Origin: Dehalococcoidales bacterium
GTDB lineage: Bacteria > Chloroflexota > Dehalococcoidia > Dehalococcoidales > JAQTRN01
Direction: 5' to 3'
Assembly: GCA_028711795.1 (NCBI GenBank)
Contig: JAQTRN010000006.1
Location: 1-15,332 of the forward strand
Length of the DNA: 15,332 nt
In this document: piece by piece, positions 7,641 through 14,492 of the stretch
How the letters are laid out: each line of letters starts with the position of its first letter
How positions within the stretch are numbered: position 1 is the first letter of the stretch
Translations under genes and position numbers: made by a program
The notes under the pieces: model-generated
The model's database searches: none
What the model saw: only the letters and a program-made list of their open reading frames with translations
What the model was told of the DNA's origin: nothing

Positions 7641-7975
7641 AACTGGGACTGATAGTTTATTCGAATGACCCGGAGACCATGTCCAACGCCTTGCAGTTTG
7701 CCACCTACGCTTTGAAGGCCGGAGACCAGGTCAAACTGTTCTTACTCGGTAAAGGGGTCGAGGCTGAGTCGCTCGGTAAAACTGAATCATACGCCATGCA
7801 GACCTTCAAGACCAGTGAGCAGATGCGTAGTTTCGTGGAGAGCGGCGGGCAGATATTTGCCTCGGGTAAGTGCCTTGATTTCAGAGAAATTGGCCTGCCC
7901 CAGCTATGCACCCTATCGACAATGAAAGACATGTACGAAATGGTAAGAAATAGTGACAAAGTAGTCACTTTCTAA
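7637..7975 (+). CDS. DsrE-family-like small protein inside the leu operon
   Basis: A 112-aa cytosolic protein with no signal or membrane segment. The fold signature looks like the DsrE/DsrF/DsrH (YchN-like) family: an opening strand MKLGLIVYSNDPE, a helix with NALQFATYALKAGDQV, the strand KLFLLGKGVE, and a late strand leading to a cysteine in QIFASGKCLDFREIG (Cys79). A second cysteine, Cys91, follows. In this family the cysteine near this position can carry a persulfide, as in DsrE or TusD; that role here is inference. It starts at ATG 7637, overlapping the leuC stop by 4 nt, so the two are translationally coupled, with a ribosome site CAGAGGAGG in the leuC end. Placement between the two subunits of an Fe-S isomerase suggests a helper in sulfur supply or cluster care, or an unrelated passenger. 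Function is unknown. Confidence 0.75.
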   Translation: MKLGLIVYSNDPETMSNALQFATYALKAGDQVKLFLLGKGVEAESLGKTESYAMQTFKTSEQMRSFVESGGQIFASGKCLDFREIGLPQLCTLSTMKDMYEMVRNSDKVVTF

Positions 7976-8024
7976 TGGGATAGAACCCAGGTATTACTGA
8001 TGGATATTGAGTCTTCATTACGTA

Positions 8025-8038
8025 CGTAGAGGTCTACG
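8025..8038 (+). promoter_or_regulatory. Short inverted repeat in the gap before leuD
   Basis: CGTAGA-GG-TCTACG is a perfect 14-bp inverted repeat in the 112-nt gap between the DsrE-like gene and leuD. It is flanked at longer range by GGTATT (7990-7995) and AATACC (8042-8047), which can pair and enclose it. Together they could form a two-part hairpin ending about 26 nt before the leuD ribosome site (8074-8080). No T-run follows, so it is not a clear terminator. Confidence 0.3.
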
Positions 8039-8087
8039 ACAAATACCAGCATTATCTTTTAAAACTATCCGGGAAAGGAGACCTTTC

Positions 8088-8588
8088 ATGCTCAAAGGTA
8101 AAGTCCATAAATATGGGGCGAATGTGGATACTGATGCTATTATCCCGGCGCGCTACCTTAACGTATCGGACCCGGCAGAGTTAGCCAAGCATTGTATGGA
8201 AGACATCGATAAAGATTTTATCAACCGGGTAAAACCGGGAGATATCATCATGGCCACCACCAACTTCGGCTGTGGTTCATCCCGGGAGCATGCTCCACTG
8301 GCAATCAAAGCATCCGATATCTCCTGCGTCATAGCCAAAAGCTTTGCCCGCATCTTCTTCCGTAATGCCATTAACATTGGTTTACCATTACTGGAGTGCA
8401 GCGATGCTGTAGACCAGACCAAAGCGGGAGATATTCTGGAGATTGATTTGGTCGGTGGTAAAATAAAAAATCTGTCTAACGGTCTGACTTTTACGGCCAA
8501 GCCTTATCCTGAGTTCATGTCACAACTTATCAGTGCCGGCGGGCTTATTGAATATACCAAAGAACGTTTAGTGAAAGGAAGGGTCTAG
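8088..8588 (+). CDS. leuD: 3-isopropylmalate (and probably citramalate) isomerase, small subunit
   Basis: Small (swivelling) subunit that completes the LeuCD active site. At 166 aa it is the short archaeal-like form. It opens GKVHKYGANVDTDAIIPARYLN, shows NFGCGSSREHAP (59-70) containing the substrate-binding Ser-Ser-Arg, and continues with KSFARIFFRNAINIGLPLLEC. The ATG at 8088 was chosen over an in-frame upstream TTG (8007) because AAAGGAG sits 7 nt before it and the family starts here. The upstream 27 residues would be Arg-rich and unlike LeuD. It is 3 nt from leuB, so translational coupling is likely. Paired with the LeuC encoded at 6384 it should serve both leucine and citramalate routes; dual use is inferred from the cimA gene downstream. 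Confidence 0.95.
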   Translation: MLKGKVHKYGANVDTDAIIPARYLNVSDPAELAKHCMEDIDKDFINRVKPGDIIMATTNFGCGSSREHAPLAIKASDISCVIAKSFARIFFRNAINIGLPLLECSDAVDQTKAGDILEIDLVGGKIKNLSNGLTFTAKPYPEFMSQLISAGGLIEYTKERLVKGRV

Positions 8589-8591
8589 TAT

Positions 8592-9686
8592 ATGAAATTT
8601 AACCTGGCGGTTTTACCGGGCGATGGTATCGGTCCCGAGGTCGCTGCCGAAGGAGTCAAGGTACTCCAGGCAGTGGGTAACAAATTCAAGCACACCTTCA
8701 ACCTGCACTATCGGTTGATCGGCGGGGTAGCTATCGATAGTGAGGGAACAGCTCTGTCGGCAGACACTATCAAGGTATGTAAAAAGAGCGATGCCGTCCT
8801 GCTTGGCGCCGTAGGCGGACCAAAATGGGATGACCCTAAGGCTAAAGTACGGCCGGAAGATGGTCTATTGGCAATTCGCAAAGAACTGGGACTATTCGCC
8901 AACCTGCGCCCGGTCAAGGTCTTTCCAATGCTGGTTGATGCCACCAACCTCAAACCTGATGTAATTGAAGGGGTAGACCTGATCGTAGTCAGAGAACTCA
9001 CCGGTGGACTCTACTTTGGACGACCCAAGAGACAGTGGGAAACATCTCGTGGTCGGCGGGCCGTGGACACTATGTCTTATTCGGAGCAGGAAATCGAACG
9101 GATCGTTCGTGTTGGGTTCGAATTAGCGCGGACTCGACGGAAGAAGTTGATCTCGGTGGACAAAGCTAATGTGCTGCAAACTTCTCGCCTGTGGCGCCAG
9201 ATAGCAGTCGAGGTCTCCAAATACTATCCCGACATTGAACTGGAACACATGCTGGTCGACTCCTGCGCTATGCGACTTATCCAGAACCCGAAATACTTTG
9301 ATGTTGTCGTCACGGAAAATACCTTCGGCGACATTCTTACCGATGAAGCTTCAATGCTGGCCGGTTCGATGGGAATGCTACCTTCGGCCAGTCTGGCTGG
9401 AGTACCCAAAGAGGGTGACAATATCTTCGGTATGTACGAACCAATTCATGGTAGCGCCCCCAGGCGCGCCGGTATGAATATGGCCAATCCCATCGCTACC
9501 ATACTCAGCACCGCTATGCTACTGCGTTACTCTCTTGGCCTCAAAAGAGAGGCACGGACCATTGAAGACGCCGTCGACAATGTCCTGCAGCAAGGGTACC
9601 GTACCTATGATGTGATGAGTGAAGGCAAGACTAAGGTGGGGACAAAAGAGATGGGTGACCTGGTGGCCAAAGAGGTTGGAGGCTAA
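8592..9686 (+). CDS. leuB: 3-isopropylmalate dehydrogenase
   Basis: Oxidatively decarboxylates 3-isopropylmalate to 2-ketoisocaproate; with CimA products it can also yield 2-oxobutyrate. The 364-aa protein has the beta-decarboxylating dehydrogenase fold: LPGDGIGPEV (8-17), RELTGGLYFG (134-143, Tyr141), catalytic Lys191 in DKANVLQTSRLWR, and metal ligands Asp223, Asp247 and Asp251 around TFGDILTDEASML. The coenzyme loop reads HGSAPRRAG, with Arg291-Arg292 where NAD-dependent isopropylmalate dehydrogenases have Asp-Ile (HGSAPDIAG). The Asp holds the adenosine ribose of NAD in the Thermus enzyme, so weaker NAD preference or NADP use is possible; this is inference. It begins 3 nt after leuD, and its end carries the GGAGG site used by cimA. 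Confidence 0.97.
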   Translation: MKFNLAVLPGDGIGPEVAAEGVKVLQAVGNKFKHTFNLHYRLIGGVAIDSEGTALSADTIKVCKKSDAVLLGAVGGPKWDDPKAKVRPEDGLLAIRKELGLFANLRPVKVFPMLVDATNLKPDVIEGVDLIVVRELTGGLYFGRPKRQWETSRGRRAVDTMSYSEQEIERIVRVGFELARTRRKKLISVDKANVLQTSRLWRQIAVEVSKYYPDIELEHMLVDSCAMRLIQNPKYFDVVVTENTFGDILTDEASMLAGSMGMLPSASLAGVPKEGDNIFGMYEPIHGSAPRRAGMNMANPIATILSTAMLLRYSLGLKREARTIEDAVDNVLQQGYRTYDVMSEGKTKVGTKEMGDLVAKEVGG

Positions 9687-9688
9687 TT

Positions 9689-11275
9689 TTGCCATCCATC
9701 CAGATTTATGACACAACGCTAAGGGATGGTGCCCAAAAAGAAGGCATTTCCTTCTCGGTAGTCGATAAACTGAATATCGCCCGGAAACTGGATGAATTGG
9801 GCATTCAGTTTATCGAAGGTGGCTGGCCGGGTTCGAATCCTAAAGACATCGAGTTCTTTGAAAAAGCACGGACATTGGACCTGGTTAATGCCACACTGGT
9901 GGCTTTCGGCTCCACACGGAAAGCGGAGGGCGAGGTAGAGACCGACCCCAATATCATGGCGCTGACTAATGCCGGGGTCAAAGCAGTCACTATCGTGGGG
10001 AAAAGCTCAGCGCCGCAGGCCACCCGCGTGTTGGAGACCACTCTGGAAGAAAACCTCAACATGATAGCTGACTCAGTCCGCTATCTCAAAGAGAAAGGTC
10101 TGACTGTCTTTTTTGACGCCGAGCATTTCTTTGATGGTTTCAAGGCTGACGCCAGCTATGCCTTACGTACGCTGGAGGTGGCCACCGAAGCGGGAGCCGA
10201 TTGTCTGGTGCTCTGTGATACTAACGGCGGCTCCTTGCCTGACGAGATAACGCCGGCTGTTAAAGCAGCGAGGAAATTGGGCAAAGTATCCATAGGCATC
10301 CATACCCATAATGATGCGGAACTGGCGGTAGCTAATACACTGGCCGCGGTGCGGGCCGGTGTCAGCCATGTCCAGGGGACTATTAATGGCTACGGGGAAC
10401 GCTGTGGTAACGCCAATCTTTGTTCCATCATTCCGACCTTACAACTCAAAATGGGCTATGATTGCCTATCCGAGGCGCAACTTGGCAAATTGACCGAAGC
10501 GTCTCACTACATCAGTGAAGCGGCTAATCTGGTCCCGGATTCTTCATTACCCTATGTCGGCGCTAGCGCCTTTGGCCATAAGGCAGGTCTCCACGTTTCC
10601 GGGCTACAACGGTGGTCAGGCAGTTACCAGCACATCGATCCGGTTAAAGTAGGCAATCAACTGAGAGTTCTGGTATCGGAACTATCAGGCCGCTCCAATA
10701 TCATCTACCGGGCGAAAGAAATGGGTTTTGATTTCCCACCTGACGGCCAGGAAGCCCGCCGGTTACTGGAACAGGTTAAGTTGCTGGAGAGCCGTGGGTT
10801 CCAGTACGACCATGCCGAAGCTTCATTCGAACTGCTCCTTCGCCGGGCCAAGCCAGACTATCAACCACCATTTGAGCTGGTTGATTTCATGGTAGTGGTG
10901 GAGAAAAGGCGGCGGCCACCGACCCATGAGAACTCAGAAGGGATGCTGTCCGAAGCCATGGTCAAGGTAAGGGTCAGCGCCGAAGTGGTACACACCGTAG
11001 CCGAAGGGAACGGCCCGGTCAATGCTCTCGACCGGGCACTGCGTAAGGCGTTACTCCAATTCTACCCCAACCTCGCCCCGATCAAACTGATGGACTACAA
11101 AGTCCGGATACTAGAAGAGAGCACCGGCACCGAGTCTCAGGTCCGGGTACTGATCGAGTCCAGCGACGGCGTTGATGACTGGCGCACTGTCGGCAGTTCA
11201 ACCAATATTATTGAGGCAAGCTGGCTGGCTCTGGCCGACAGTCTGGAATACTGGCTCGTCAAACATCGCCCTTAG
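9689..11275 (+). CDS. cimA: Citramalate synthase
   Basis: Condenses pyruvate and acetyl-CoA to (R)-citramalate, the entry to the threonine-independent isoleucine route. The 528-aa protein is a DRE-TIM metallolyase: DTTLRDGAQKEGISFSVVDK (8-27; Arg12, Asp13), GGWPGSNPKD (44-53), the metal-binding HTHND motif (His205, His207), NGYGERCGNANL (233-244) and HKAGLHVSG. The GAQKEGIS and GGWPGSNPKD forms separate the long CimA family from LeuA (GEQ, AGFP). A C-terminal LeuA-type regulatory domain is present (about 410-525), as expected where isoleucine gives feedback. It starts at TTG 9689, with GGAGG 6 nt upstream inside the end of leuB and only 2 nt between the genes. It is the last gene of the cluster; a convergent gene follows after 69 nt. 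Homocitrate or Re-citrate synthase are less likely alternatives. Confidence 0.93.
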   Translation: MPSIQIYDTTLRDGAQKEGISFSVVDKLNIARKLDELGIQFIEGGWPGSNPKDIEFFEKARTLDLVNATLVAFGSTRKAEGEVETDPNIMALTNAGVKAVTIVGKSSAPQATRVLETTLEENLNMIADSVRYLKEKGLTVFFDAEHFFDGFKADASYALRTLEVATEAGADCLVLCDTNGGSLPDEITPAVKAARKLGKVSIGIHTHNDAELAVANTLAAVRAGVSHVQGTINGYGERCGNANLCSIIPTLQLKMGYDCLSEAQLGKLTEASHYISEAANLVPDSSLPYVGASAFGHKAGLHVSGLQRWSGSYQHIDPVKVGNQLRVLVSELSGRSNIIYRAKEMGFDFPPDGQEARRLLEQVKLLESRGFQYDHAEASFELLLRRAKPDYQPPFELVDFMVVVEKRRRPPTHENSEGMLSEAMVKVRVSAEVVHTVAEGNGPVNALDRALRKALLQFYPNLAPIKLMDYKVRILEESTGTESQVRVLIESSDGVDDWRTVGSSTNIIEASWLALADSLEYWLVKHRP

Positions 11276-11308
11276 CAGTCAGCCAGCTCTATTACTTACT
11301 GAATCTGA

Positions 11309-11322
11309 CCTGAGGAATCAGG
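11309..11322. terminator. Small hairpin in the convergent gap after cimA
   Basis: CCTGA-GGAA-TCAGG forms a 5-bp stem with a GNRA-type tetraloop on the + strand, 33 nt after the cimA stop, in the 69-nt gap between convergent genes. There is no T-run, so it is at best a weak or factor-assisted transcription end point. Confidence 0.25.
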
Positions 11323-11344
11323 ATCATGCAGGCGGGGTGGCGAA

Positions 11345-11800
11345 TCACCTCTTCTTAACGATTTCAAAAACAACCCCACCGACTTTATCGGTGTCAAGAT
11401 AGGCGAATCGGAACGGGGCGCCAGCGACTTCTCGACCACTGGATACTACCTTGAATCCCTTCTTGGCCATTCTGGCGACTTCTTTATCAACGTCGTCCAC
11501 CATAAAACCCAGATGGTTGATACCTTCGCCGTGTTTCTCCAGGAATTCCCTCTGTACCGACTTTCCAGTAACGGGCTGGACCAACTCAAAAGAGACGGCT
11601 CCCATCTGTGCCGAAGCGACCCGGTTGGTGACATCCGGCGCTGGCTTGCCATACACTTCGCGGTATACTGGGGTACCACCCGTCGAATATACAAATGGAC
11701 CTATGCCCAGCGATTCATAATATTTGACAGCTTCGTCCAGGTCCCTGACCAGTACCCCTATCTGCCAGACCTCAGCGTAAGGTGATTTTTCTTTAGCCAT
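11345..11800 (-). CDS. VOC-superfamily protein (glyoxalase / methylmalonyl-CoA epimerase-like)
   Basis: A 151-aa protein with two paired beta-alpha-beta-beta-beta modules of the vicinal oxygen chelate fold. Module 1 opens WQIGVLVRDLDEAVKYYESLG (12-32); module 2 opens INHLGFMVDDVDKEVARMAKKG (94-115). Expected metal-ligand positions carry Gln13, Glu72 (SFELVQP), His96 (NHLGF) and Glu146 (VFEIV), a plausible metal site. Length and layout resemble methylmalonyl-CoA epimerases and glyoxalase-type lyases, but substrate cannot be decided. The ATG at 11800 was chosen over one 33 nt upstream because the upstream leader (ITGERKKKI) is encoded by the purine-rich ribosome site GGAGAAAGGAAG, and the later Met opens a normal VOC start. 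It lies 123 nt downstream of the cysteine synthase gene on the same strand and may share its transcript. Confidence 0.85.
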   Translation of the reverse strand: MAKEKSPYAEVWQIGVLVRDLDEAVKYYESLGIGPFVYSTGGTPVYREVYGKPAPDVTNRVASAQMGAVSFELVQPVTGKSVQREFLEKHGEGINHLGFMVDDVDKEVARMAKKGFKVVSSGREVAGAPFRFAYLDTDKVGGVVFEIVKKR

Positions 11801-11923
11801 TATTATCTTTTTCTTCCTTTCTCCAGTAATCATTAAAAGTAGCCCGGATGGTCGCCTGAATTACATTCTTCCTTTATTCCTCCTTCTATTTTAGTGAGAT
11901 AACTTGGCAACATATAAGAGCAC

Positions 11924-12844
11924 TCATTTCTGTTGGGAATTAGTCCAGAAATCCAGGCTCAGGTATTTCCAGCCGCCATCGGCGAGGATCACGACTATGT
12001 TACCGCTGGCCATTTCACTGGCGGTCTGAATAGCCTGATAAACAGTTGCTCCCGAAGACAAGCCGGCAAAAATACCTTCCTTTGCCAGCAGGTCTCTGGC
12101 AGTTTCCTCTGCCTGCTGGCTGCTCACCACAGTCCTCTCGGTAATGAGGCTCAAGTCGACGAAGGGAGGTAGGGCATCCAGTGAGTCCAGGCGCTTCAGG
12201 CCCTGGATATTATCATTGACGGCCGGCTCAACGCCAATCACCTTGATGCGGGGATATGTCTCGCGGAGCCGTCGGGCGAGTCCCATTATAGTGCCACCGG
12301 TGCCTACGCCGGCTATCAGGACATCGATCTTATCATATGGAAAATCAGCTATTATCTCCGGACCGGTAGTCTCGTAATGGGTTAACGGATTCAGAAGACT
12401 GGTAAACTGGTCCGGCATAAAATACCGGTTACTCCGGGCCGACATCTCTTGCGCCGTCTCAATGGCAGATTTCATTCCCAGATTTCCCGGCGTCAGGACC
12501 AGATCGGCGTTGTGAATTTTCAGGAGTTGCCGCCTCTCGGGGCTGGTGTTATCCGGCATAACAATCACCACTTTATAGCCCTTGATATGTCCTAACCAAG
12601 CCAGGGCTATACCGGTGTTACCGCTGGTAGCCTCAAGAATAACCCTGTCCTTAGTCAAAGCGCCGCTCTGCTCCGCCTTTTCCAGCATATACCTGGCTAT
12701 TCTGTCCTTGATACTGGCGCTACCACCTGAATTCTGGCCTTCCAGTTTGGCCAGGATTTTTACCTTTCTGTTTGGGTTGATGCGGGCCATTTCCACCAGT
12801 GGTGTATGCCCGACGGCTTCGATAATGTTTTTGAAATACATCAT
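11924..12844 (-). CDS. Cysteine synthase (CysK/CysM family, PLP-dependent)
   Basis: Fold-type II PLP enzyme that replaces the acetyl or phosphate group of activated serine with sulfide or another sulfur donor to make cysteine. In 306 aa it shows the start IIEAVGHTPLVEMARIN, the PLP lysine Lys46 in GGSASIKDRIA, the substrate loop TSGNTG (73-78), the phosphate-binding GTGGT (181-185) and the C-terminal SSGAT and ADGGWKYLS. The GWKYLS ending resembles actinobacterial CysM and phosphoserine-using enzymes more than enterobacterial CysK; the donor (O-acetylserine or O-phosphoserine) is open. The ATG directly follows the rtcB TAG with no gap. A second ATG is the next codon and sits at better distance (6 nt) from the AAAGGA in the rtcB end, so the true start may be 12841. 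Tight coupling with rtcB indicates one mRNA. Confidence 0.93.
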   Translation of the reverse strand: MMYFKNIIEAVGHTPLVEMARINPNRKVKILAKLEGQNSGGSASIKDRIARYMLEKAEQSGALTKDRVILEATSGNTGIALAWLGHIKGYKVVIVMPDNTSPERRQLLKIHNADLVLTPGNLGMKSAIETAQEMSARSNRYFMPDQFTSLLNPLTHYETTGPEIIADFPYDKIDVLIAGVGTGGTIMGLARRLRETYPRIKVIGVEPAVNDNIQGLKRLDSLDALPPFVDLSLITERTVVSSQQAEETARDLLAKEGIFAGLSSGATVYQAIQTASEMASGNIVVILADGGWKYLSLDFWTNSQQK

Positions 12845-14305
12845 CTATCCTTTGACTACTCCTATCGGTCTGGCTCTGGCTATTTTCCGGGAGATACCGG
12901 CTTGGTGAATCACTTCAACTACATCAGCGACGTCTTTGTAGGCTTCGGAGGCTTCTTCCGCCAGCGAACCCACATTGGCCGCCATAACGGTAATACCTCT
13001 GGCCTCCAGTGCCTTAGCAATATCAGTCCCCCGGAGGCTCCGCTTCGCCTGGCTCCGACTTTGCAATCGTCCCGCTCCGTGGCAGGTTGAGCCAAATGTC
13101 TGCTTCATGGCTAGCTCTGTGCCCAGGGCGATAAAAGAGTAACGTCCCATATCGCCGGGGATTAAGACCGGTTGACCTATCTGCCGGTAAGGAGCCGGAA
13201 TATACGGGTGGCCGGCGGGAAAAGCCCGGGTAGCGCCTTTACGATGGACACAGAGTTTAATCTTCTTACCATCTACGGTGTGTTCTTCGATCTTGGCGAT
13301 ATTATGGGCCACGTCGTAGACCTGCTCCAGCCCCAGATCTCGCCGGCTCTTATTGAATACTTTGACGCATGATTCCCTGACCCAGTGAGCGATGCACTGC
13401 CGGTTTGCCCAGGCATAATTAGCGGCACAGGCCATAGCAGCCAGATAGTCCTGGCCTTCCGGTGACTCTACCGGCGCGCAGGCTAACTGCCGGTCGGGAA
13501 GATTGATACCATATTTTTTTACCGCGGCGCCGAGGAGGGCAACATGATCACTGCAGATTTGATGCCCCAGGCCCCGGGACCCGGTATGAATCAGGACCAA
13601 CACCTGTCCGATCTCTTCTATACCCATAACCCGGGCAGTGTCCGGCTCGTAGATAGCGTCCAAGACCTGTATCTCCAGAAAGTGATTACCAGAGCCCAGA
13701 GTCCCCAACTGGGGAATACCACGTTTCTTAGCCTTGCTGTCCACTCTATCCGGATCAGCCGTTTTAATGCAGCCGGCTTCCTCAGTGACAGTGATGTCAG
13801 CCGGTTCACCGAAGCCCTGCTCTACGGCCCAGGCACTCCCTTTCAGCATAACCCGGTTGAGTTCTTTTTCACTGACTCTAATCTTACCTTCGGACCCCAG
13901 TCCGGAAGGAACGTTAGTGAAGAAATCCGCTACCAGTTGTTTGATCCGGGGACGGACTTCCTGTTCGGTCAGATTGGTCCGCAGCAAGCGGACACCACAG
14001 TTGATGTCAAAGCCAACGCCCCCTGGCGATATCACGCCGTCCGTTATTCGGGTAGCTGCCACTCCACCGATGGGAAATCCATACCCCCAGTGGATATCGG
14101 GCATGGCGAGTGAATAGTTTACAATTCCCGGCAGGAAAGCGACGTTCACAACCTGGTCCAGCGAATGCTCTTCCCGGATGTCTTGCAGCATCGATTCGCT
14201 GGCGAAAATCAAACCGGGGACTCGCATCCCCTCTTTATACGTCCGGGGTATTTCCCAGCGGTAGTCATCTATTTTATTCAGTACTTGCTGCCAGGGGCTT
14301 GTCAT
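12845..14305 (-). CDS. rtcB: RtcB RNA ligase (3'-phosphate/2',3'-cyclic phosphate to 5'-OH)
   Basis: Mn- and GTP-dependent ligase that joins RNA 3'-phosphate or cyclic-phosphate ends to 5'-hydroxyl ends, in tRNA splicing or RNA repair. The 486-aa length is typical. Every residue of the metal site known from the Pyrococcus enzyme is visible: Asp100 and Cys103 (GVGFDINCGVR), His208 (GSGNHFLE), His240 (IHTGSRG) and His334 (DVAHN). The guanylylated His409 lies in FGSTCHGAGR, and HRKGATRAF (354-362) is also conserved. AAAGGGAG precedes the ATG at good distance. No archease (RtcB activator) or rtcA/rtcR gene is in the window. It leads a - strand unit with the cysteine synthase gene and has its own promoter-like sequence upstream. 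Confidence 0.97.
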   Translation of the reverse strand: MTSPWQQVLNKIDDYRWEIPRTYKEGMRVPGLIFASESMLQDIREEHSLDQVVNVAFLPGIVNYSLAMPDIHWGYGFPIGGVAATRITDGVISPGGVGFDINCGVRLLRTNLTEQEVRPRIKQLVADFFTNVPSGLGSEGKIRVSEKELNRVMLKGSAWAVEQGFGEPADITVTEEAGCIKTADPDRVDSKAKKRGIPQLGTLGSGNHFLEIQVLDAIYEPDTARVMGIEEIGQVLVLIHTGSRGLGHQICSDHVALLGAAVKKYGINLPDRQLACAPVESPEGQDYLAAMACAANYAWANRQCIAHWVRESCVKVFNKSRRDLGLEQVYDVAHNIAKIEEHTVDGKKIKLCVHRKGATRAFPAGHPYIPAPYRQIGQPVLIPGDMGRYSFIALGTELAMKQTFGSTCHGAGRLQSRSQAKRSLRGTDIAKALEARGITVMAANVGSLAEEASEAYKDVADVVEVIHQAGISRKIARARPIGVVKG

Positions 14306-14346
14306 ATTTGCTCCCTTTGAGCACGAAAGGGAATAAATGTCAGTGA

Positions 14347-14374
14347 ATTATAACACTTATGCACTGAAAGACAA
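14347..14374 (-). promoter_or_regulatory. Sigma70-like promoter for rtcB
   Basis: On the - strand, TTGTCT (14374-14369) and a perfect TATAAT (14352-14347) are separated by 16 bp. The -10 box lies 41 bp upstream of the rtcB ATG, giving a leader of roughly 35 nt. This is the best promoter match noticed in the window. Confidence 0.6.
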
Positions 14375-14411
14375 ATCCGCTCATTAGATCAACCGGCTGG
14401 TATAGTGATAC

Positions 14412-14443
14412 TTTAGGCATCGGGCAGCCTGATATAGTATAAT
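14412..14443 (+). promoter_or_regulatory. Probable promoter for the divergent unknown genes
   Basis: A perfect TATAAT (14438-14443) lies on the + strand 49 nt before the next ATG. The upstream -35 candidate is poor (TTTAGG at 14412-14417 with a 20-bp spacer), so it may need an activator or an extended contact. Together with the rtcB promoter this makes the 187-nt intergenic region a divergent control region. Confidence 0.4.
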
Positions 14444-14492
14444 AGGATGTCTGTCATTGATACTGAGGCCAATAAACGTGGTGGAGGACCAC

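Noticed and set aside
8007..8588. Extended leuD from TTG at 8007
   Set aside because: The extra 27 residues are Arg-rich and unlike LeuD, no ribosome site precedes the TTG, and AAAGGAG sits correctly before the ATG at 8088.
11335..11350. GGGTGGCG-containing stretch resembling a T-box core
   Set aside because: Only a partial match, it overlaps the stop of a convergent gene and has no downstream gene on that strand to regulate.
11801..11833. Extended VOC protein from the ATG at 11833
   Set aside because: The added residues are encoded by the ribosome site of the later ATG, and nothing resembling a ribosome site precedes 11833.
13544..14113. A 189-codon open frame on the + strand opposite rtcB
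   Set aside because: Antisense shadow of rtcB, whose metal-site residues are complete across the same bases; no ribosome site and no motif.
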